Source: Bacteroidales bacterium
GTDB lineage: Bacteria > Bacteroidota > Bacteroidia > Bacteroidales > UBA932
Assembly: GCA_024401715.1 (NCBI GenBank)
Contig: JAKSKO010000001.1
Coordinates: forward strand, 70,891 to 109,891
Length of the DNA: 39,001 bases
Reading direction: 5' to 3'
Part shown: positions 35,810-39,001 of the stretch, piece after piece
Layout: each line of letters begins with the position of its first letter
Numbering within the stretch: the stretch's first letter is position 1
Position numbers and translations under genes: made by a program
The notes under the pieces: model-generated
Told to the model about the DNA's origin: nothing
The model's database searches: none
What the model saw: only the letters and a program-made list of their open reading frames with translations

Positions 35810-37479
35810 CGCACCGTAACCACGTTTCCTTCCATCAGGACATCTCCGGCGGAATAGGCGTAGACGGGATCATTGCCCCAGGTTTCGAAACTGTTGCCTA
35901 TTATCTTAATTCCCGAATGCACCGGGCACGCAGGGTCGTCCGTTCTGTTTGTGGGTTCGATGGAGATTACCGCGCCGTGGTGGCCTCCGTTGCGGGCGCA
36001 GTCTATGAAGCGGTTGTTGCGTATCAGCACATCCTTTACGGCCCCGCTTTCATACCAACCGTTCGCATCGCCGCTTATAAGTATGGCGCTCATGCCTGTG
36101 CGTATGTAATCATTGTTCTCTATGACAACCTTGCGCGGAGTGGACACCAGGGTACCGCGTGTGCTGGTGCGGGTGAAACGGCAGCCGCGGATCTCAACTT
36201 CCGGTGTCCAGCTGAGGTTTTCCACAACGTCCTCAAGTGGGGTAACGCAGGCAGGGACGGGCTTTTCAAGCGTAAGCAGGACTTCGTAGTCATTCAGACG
36301 CTTCACTTTTTTGATTAGCGCCTGGGCCTTGGTTTTCAGGCTCTGTGCGCTTACGAAGCTGACGGAATCCCCGGGCCAGAATGCCTGCATGCCGTAGGTC
36401 TGATGATGCATGAAGCGCACGCGCAGTTGGTCCGCCGCCGGAATCTCCTCCACCCTCAGATAGGTGCCATGGACATTAATGGGGTCGTCCTGGGCGCCGG
36501 AGAATCGGCAGTCTATGACATTCACCTTGCCTGCGCAACCGCTGAAGTGGAAGAAATCGGCCGATGAAGAGAGAATGCGCCCGCTGCCCTCGCGAGGCTC
36601 GCAATGCACACGCCTCATTGTCACATTCCTTGAAAACTGGCTTACAACACCTATCGCGTGAAGGTAGTGTATGTCCACATCCTCGAATGTCACGTCTTCG
36701 TTTTCCAGGTTGAGTATGCCCACTTCGTCACGATACCTGTCCCTGACGGTTATCACATTGCCCACCTTGTACGAGTCCGTATCTTCTACTGCAAAGCTTA
36801 CAAGTCCGGGCTCCAGCTCCCTTGCAATGCTGCCGTGCAGCTGGTCCCAATGCCCGGAATAAGACATCCGGTCCTGCTGCGGGTCATACTCTATGCAGTG
36901 CGGATGCTCTGTCTTCCAGCCCTCGCCAACAAGTTCCAACTGCCCTTCCGGGCCTATTTCATACCACGAATCCCGCTTGAAACGCAGCACCACCTCCCCT
37001 GCCTCCGCCTTCTCTATTACCATCTCCGAACCGCCGGGCCTCAGGCAGTCGATGTGGAAGTTGCGAAGGGTGATATTCCGGGAATGGATAAGGGCTATCA
37101 TGGTCTGTTTGCCATGGAACATAAGGGTGGCACCGCCTCCGTCGATGGTAAAGTCCTGCATATCCTCTATCAGCAGGCCAAGATGCTTCACTTTGGACGG
37201 GCACTCTTCCCGGCTGCTGGTATTGGAGACAAAGATCTCACGCGCCACCGCGTCTTCCGGCCAGAAATCATATACGCCCTCCTCCAGCCTCAACAGCCTC
37301 ACGTCATTGTTCTGGCACTGCTCCAGGGCATTTCGGAAAGCTGCCGTAACATCCTGTCCGGTATCGGGCACAACACCAAGGCTGCGTATGCAAAGTTCAC
37401 CCTGCCTGCATGAGACAAGCATGACAGAGGCCAGGGCCATCAAGTATTTCAATTTATTCACGTAACTCATAATTTTCAT
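35806..37479 (-). CDS. GH110 alpha-1,3-galactosidase, lipoprotein
   Basis: 557 residues with a lipobox at C24 (VMLVSC). It has a parallel beta-helix with GH110 motifs: SSADFFHFSGC (305-315), GAQDDPINVHGTYL (328-341), TRGTLVSTPRKVVIENN (440-456) and ISGDANGWYESGAVKDVLIRNN (within 468-489). Three Asp (D308, D331, D332) have the spacing that I recall for the catalytic Asp of studied GH110 enzymes. GH110 removes terminal alpha-1,3-galactose, as in blood-group B and linear alpha-Gal epitopes, by inversion. It lies 15 nt downstream of the PIN toxin gene on the same strand, so it may be read from the toxin-antitoxin promoter. It ends tail-to-tail with GH95. Confidence 0.92.
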   Translation of the reverse strand: MKIMSYVNKLKYLMALASVMLVSCRQGELCIRSLGVVPDTGQDVTAAFRNALEQCQNNDVRLLRLEEGVYDFWPEDAVAREIFVSNTSSREECPSKVKHLGLLIEDMQDFTIDGGGATLMFHGKQTMIALIHSRNITLRNFHIDCLRPGGSEMVIEKAEAGEVVLRFKRDSWYEIGPEGQLELVGEGWKTEHPHCIEYDPQQDRMSYSGHWDQLHGSIARELEPGLVSFAVEDTDSYKVGNVITVRDRYRDEVGILNLENEDVTFEDVDIHYLHAIGVVSQFSRNVTMRRVHCEPREGSGRILSSSADFFHFSGCAGKVNVIDCRFSGAQDDPINVHGTYLRVEEIPAADQLRVRFMHHQTYGMQAFWPGDSVSFVSAQSLKTKAQALIKKVKRLNDYEVLLTLEKPVPACVTPLEDVVENLSWTPEVEIRGCRFTRTSTRGTLVSTPRKVVIENNDYIRTGMSAILISGDANGWYESGAVKDVLIRNNRFIDCARNGGHHGAVISIEPTNRTDDPACPVHSGIKIIGNSFETWGNDPVYAYSAGDVLMEGNVVTVR

Positions 37480-37494
37480 CCCGCTTTGCCCGTA

Positions 37495-37905
37495 TCAGTT
37501 ATTCCTTACCGCTTCTATGAATTCCTGTGGCGTAAAGCAGACTATGGGCGCTGCCTTCAGATGGGGATTTCTTGTAATCATGAACATTGAAGAGTTGTTA
37601 AGTGCGCAGGAAACCTGCAACGCGTCTTCAAAATCGGTCAAACCCAGATCTATCGCATCGGTGTATTGTTTATAATCCTGGGGCAGGATGGTAAACATAG
37701 TGGCAAGATCTGCAGGCTGCAGGGAAGGCATATATTTCTTTGCAACATAAAGAACTTTTACTGCCGTAAGTACCGATATGCACAATTCGAATTGCGGATA
37801 ATCACGCCCTATCTGCACAATGGTTTTTGCCCTGTCATCATTCATACGTCCCGTAAAAAAATCAAGGACTATATTTGTATCCAGGAAGATTTTTACAGCA
37901 TCCAT
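37495..37905 (-). CDS. PIN-domain toxin (VapC-like ribonuclease)
   Basis: 136 residues. It has the PIN start FLDTNIVLDFF with D9 and the second acidic cluster TDFEDALQ with D91 and D94, followed by FMITRNPHLK near the C-terminus. PIN toxins cut RNA with Mg2+. The mid-sequence acidic position expected in the helix after SVLTAVK is not evident (K50), so activity is uncertain. The gene overlaps the upstream antitoxin by 13 nt, the usual coupled layout. GH110 follows after 15 nt. Confidence 0.85.
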   Translation of the reverse strand: MDAVKIFLDTNIVLDFFTGRMNDDRAKTIVQIGRDYPQFELCISVLTAVKVLYVAKKYMPSLQPADLATMFTILPQDYKQYTDAIDLGLTDFEDALQVSCALNNSSMFMITRNPHLKAAPIVCFTPQEFIEAVRNN

Positions 37906-38168
37906 ATGCGCTCCAATCTTTCATCCCCTTTCAAATCATCGGCCGATGGAATGCGCATTGCGCCAGCCATTTCCTTGACATCTTCATCAAACACCGCCGG
38001 AATGTCTATCTTTGGCAGAGAGCACGACATGCGCAAGTCTTCGGAAATAAGGTCTGTCACATATGAATTTACGCTCTTTCCAAGAGCTTTGGCCCTTGTT
38101 TTCATCATGGAAATCATTCTTGGATCAAATCTGAAGGCCGTCTGTTCCTTTACCCTTTGCGATATCAT
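37893..38168 (-). CDS. Ribbon-helix-helix-type antitoxin
   Basis: 91 residues. The N-terminal half (EQTAFRFDPRMISMMKTRAKALGKSVNSYVTDLI, read in parts) has the strand plus two helices of an RHH DNA-binding domain. The C-terminal half is acidic and Pro-rich (DIPAVFDEDVKEM, DDLKGDERLERI), as expected for a toxin-binding tail. It probably neutralises the PIN protein and represses its own promoter through the dyad at 38194-38223. The ATG at 38168 keeps the whole RHH domain. Confidence 0.82.
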   Translation of the reverse strand: MISQRVKEQTAFRFDPRMISMMKTRAKALGKSVNSYVTDLISEDLRMSCSLPKIDIPAVFDEDVKEMAGAMRIPSADDLKGDERLERIWML

Positions 38169-38193
38169 ATACTCTTTACTGAATTATATCATT

Positions 38194-38223
38194 ATGTTAT
38201 ACACCACCACAAATGTATAACAT
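38194..38223. promoter_or_regulatory. Perfect 10-bp inverted repeat, likely toxin-antitoxin operator
   Basis: ATGTTATACA (38194-38203) and TGTATAACAT (38214-38223) are exact inverse copies with a 10-nt spacer, so centres are 20 bp apart, about two helical turns. The dyad is 26 nt upstream of the antitoxin start, where an RHH antitoxin would bind to repress its operon. Confidence 0.7.
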
Positions 38224-38291
38224 TGGTTTGAGAATTACAATTTTATTACGGAATTTTGCCATATTTGCCTGGAATGGAATATATAACGATT

Positions 38292-38828
38292 ATGAATTGG
38301 GAGACAATCAAAAAAGGGGCGGGCAAGGCTATGCTGGCCATGGATGCAACAACGGAAAAAGGCTTGCGCAACCGCGTGTGGATGGCAATAATTCTCTCCA
38401 TCGCAGCCACCATGATAGACTATTACTTTGTATACCCCAACTATAGCGCCCTGCCGGACCGTATCCCCACCATGCACGACTGGGACGGAGCCGCCACCCA
38501 GTGGGGAGACAAAAGCGTATTCCTTGAATTTGAGATCCAGCGTCTCTTCTCCTTGATATTCACCGTTGGCGCATGCTGGCTGATGACACATTTCTTCACG
38601 CAGTTCACAGTCAAGCGCCTGGCGTGCTTCTTCATCGAAACCATAATGCTTTGCATCACCACAGGTGTGGGCATTTCGCTGGTAATGCTCCAGATTGCAA
38701 TGGGCGACCGCAGTGCGAAGGTGTCCGATTATTGGGAGGGGGTTGTAATGCTTGTTTTCCTGGCAATGATGCTGGCCGAACTCATCAGCGACTTCATCCG
38801 AATCCGAAAGGCCCGGAAAGCAGAATAA
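38292..38828 (+). CDS. Small integral membrane protein, DUF1648-like
   Basis: 178 residues from the ATG at 38292. The frame also offers ATGs at 38256 and 38274, but those add a short segment that looks like promoter-region sequence. There are about four hydrophobic helices: MAIILSIAATMIDYYFV, LFSLIFTVGACWLMTHFF, IMLCITTGVGISLVMLQIA and VVMLVFLAMMLAELI. Between the first two is LPDRIPTMHDWDGAATQWGDK, which resembles the DUF1648 motif (Leu-Pro, Ile-Pro-x-His, Gly, Trp-Gly). Function is unknown, and no link to the PUL is evident. The C-terminus is basic (RIRKARKAE), consistent with a cytoplasmic tail. Confidence 0.7.
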   Translation: MNWETIKKGAGKAMLAMDATTEKGLRNRVWMAIILSIAATMIDYYFVYPNYSALPDRIPTMHDWDGAATQWGDKSVFLEFEIQRLFSLIFTVGACWLMTHFFTQFTVKRLACFFIETIMLCITTGVGISLVMLQIAMGDRSAKVSDYWEGVVMLVFLAMMLAELISDFIRIRKARKAE

Positions 38829-38853
38829 CCTCCAATATGTGAACTGGCCCTCT

Positions 38854-38877
38854 CCACAAAAAGGGACAGTTTTGTGG
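38854..38877. terminator. Possible bidirectional terminator hairpin
   Basis: CCACAAAA (38854-38861) and TTTTGTGG (38870-38877) are perfect 8-bp arms around an 8-nt loop. The hairpin lies between two convergent genes. There is no T-run beyond the stem apart from the stem's own T4, so strength is doubtful. Confidence 0.4.
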
Positions 38878-38888
38878 GCAGAAGAATT

Positions 38889-39001
38889 TTACCTGTTATT
38901 CTGTGACTCTTTCTTGGAGTCAATCAGTTTCTGGTTGGCTTTCTCAATCTGCTTCTGTTTCTTTTCTACCAGCTTGATGCTTTCAACTGAAGGGAGGTCT
39001 T
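38889..39001 (-). CDS. C-terminal fragment of an unidentified coiled-coil protein (5' part outside window)
   Basis: The frame is open from the window edge and ends at TAA 38889-38891, giving 36 residues rich in Lys, Gln, Glu and Asn (VEKKQKQIEKANQKL). The heptad-like pattern suggests a coiled coil. The family cannot be told from this fragment. It is too short to appear as a separate ORF, but codon use and the clean stop support a real gene end. Confidence 0.55.
   Translation of the reverse strand, partial: DLPSVESIKLVEKKQKQIEKANQKLIDSKKESQNNR

Overview
The window looks like a chromosomal segment of a Bacteroidota member, most likely Bacteroidales. The evidence is an adjacent SusC/SusD pair, many Sus-type lipoprotein signal peptides, few Shine-Dalgarno sequences, and long same-strand runs of glycoside hydrolases with tiny gaps. 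GC is roughly mid-50s percent by eye. I cannot name the genus.

Layout. Positions 1-1799 (+) hold the end of an NhaC-type antiporter and radA, which are housekeeping genes. From 29654 down to 1812 (all minus strand) runs one very long polysaccharide utilisation locus (PUL). In transcription order it encodes: ROK kinase, SusC, SusD, a beta-helix surface lipoprotein, GH92 with CHB_HEX and PA14 modules, a phosphodiesterase with the same two modules, a phosphodiesterase-alkaline phosphatase fusion, a PI-PLC-type phospholipase/lyase, a ricin-GH2 fusion, a GDPD, GH95, GH92, an EEP-fold phosphoesterase, GH109 and GH97. Gaps are mostly 6-40 nt. The two exceptions are a 113-nt gap with an intrinsic terminator (about 21955-22073) and a 257-nt gap (15118-15374). 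The second gap has terminal inverted repeats, matching 8-bp flanking direct repeats and stacked hairpins, and looks like a small MITE-like insertion. Upstream lie a divergent DUF2490 beta-barrel gene (+), a XylR-like AraC regulator and an (alpha/alpha)6 glycosidase (-), a second GH95 (+) and a GH110 (-). The right end holds a PIN toxin/RHH antitoxin pair with a perfect dyad at its promoter, a small membrane protein, and the tail of an unidentified coiled-coil gene.

How the genes may work together. The unusual feature is the density of phosphate-ester enzymes: PI-PLC, GDPD, a GDPD-like/alkaline-phosphatase fusion, a type I phosphodiesterase with putative carbohydrate-binding modules, and an EEP-fold enzyme. 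They sit in the same transcription unit as two GH92 alpha-mannosidases and exo-glycosidases for alpha-GalNAc, alpha-Fuc, beta-Gal and an alpha-linked hexose. My leading inference is a PUL for a phosphate-bearing glycoconjugate. A glycosylphosphatidylinositol (GPI) anchor or other inositol-phosphate glycolipid fits best, because PI-PLC and alpha-mannosidases match its core and phosphodiesterase plus phosphatase match its phosphoethanolamine groups. Phosphomannan, teichoic acid and plant or fungal GIPCs remain alternatives. GH95, GH109 and GH110 together also cover the capping sugars of H, A and B blood-group antigens, which suggests a host mucosal diet. The substrate is inferred and not proven by sequence.
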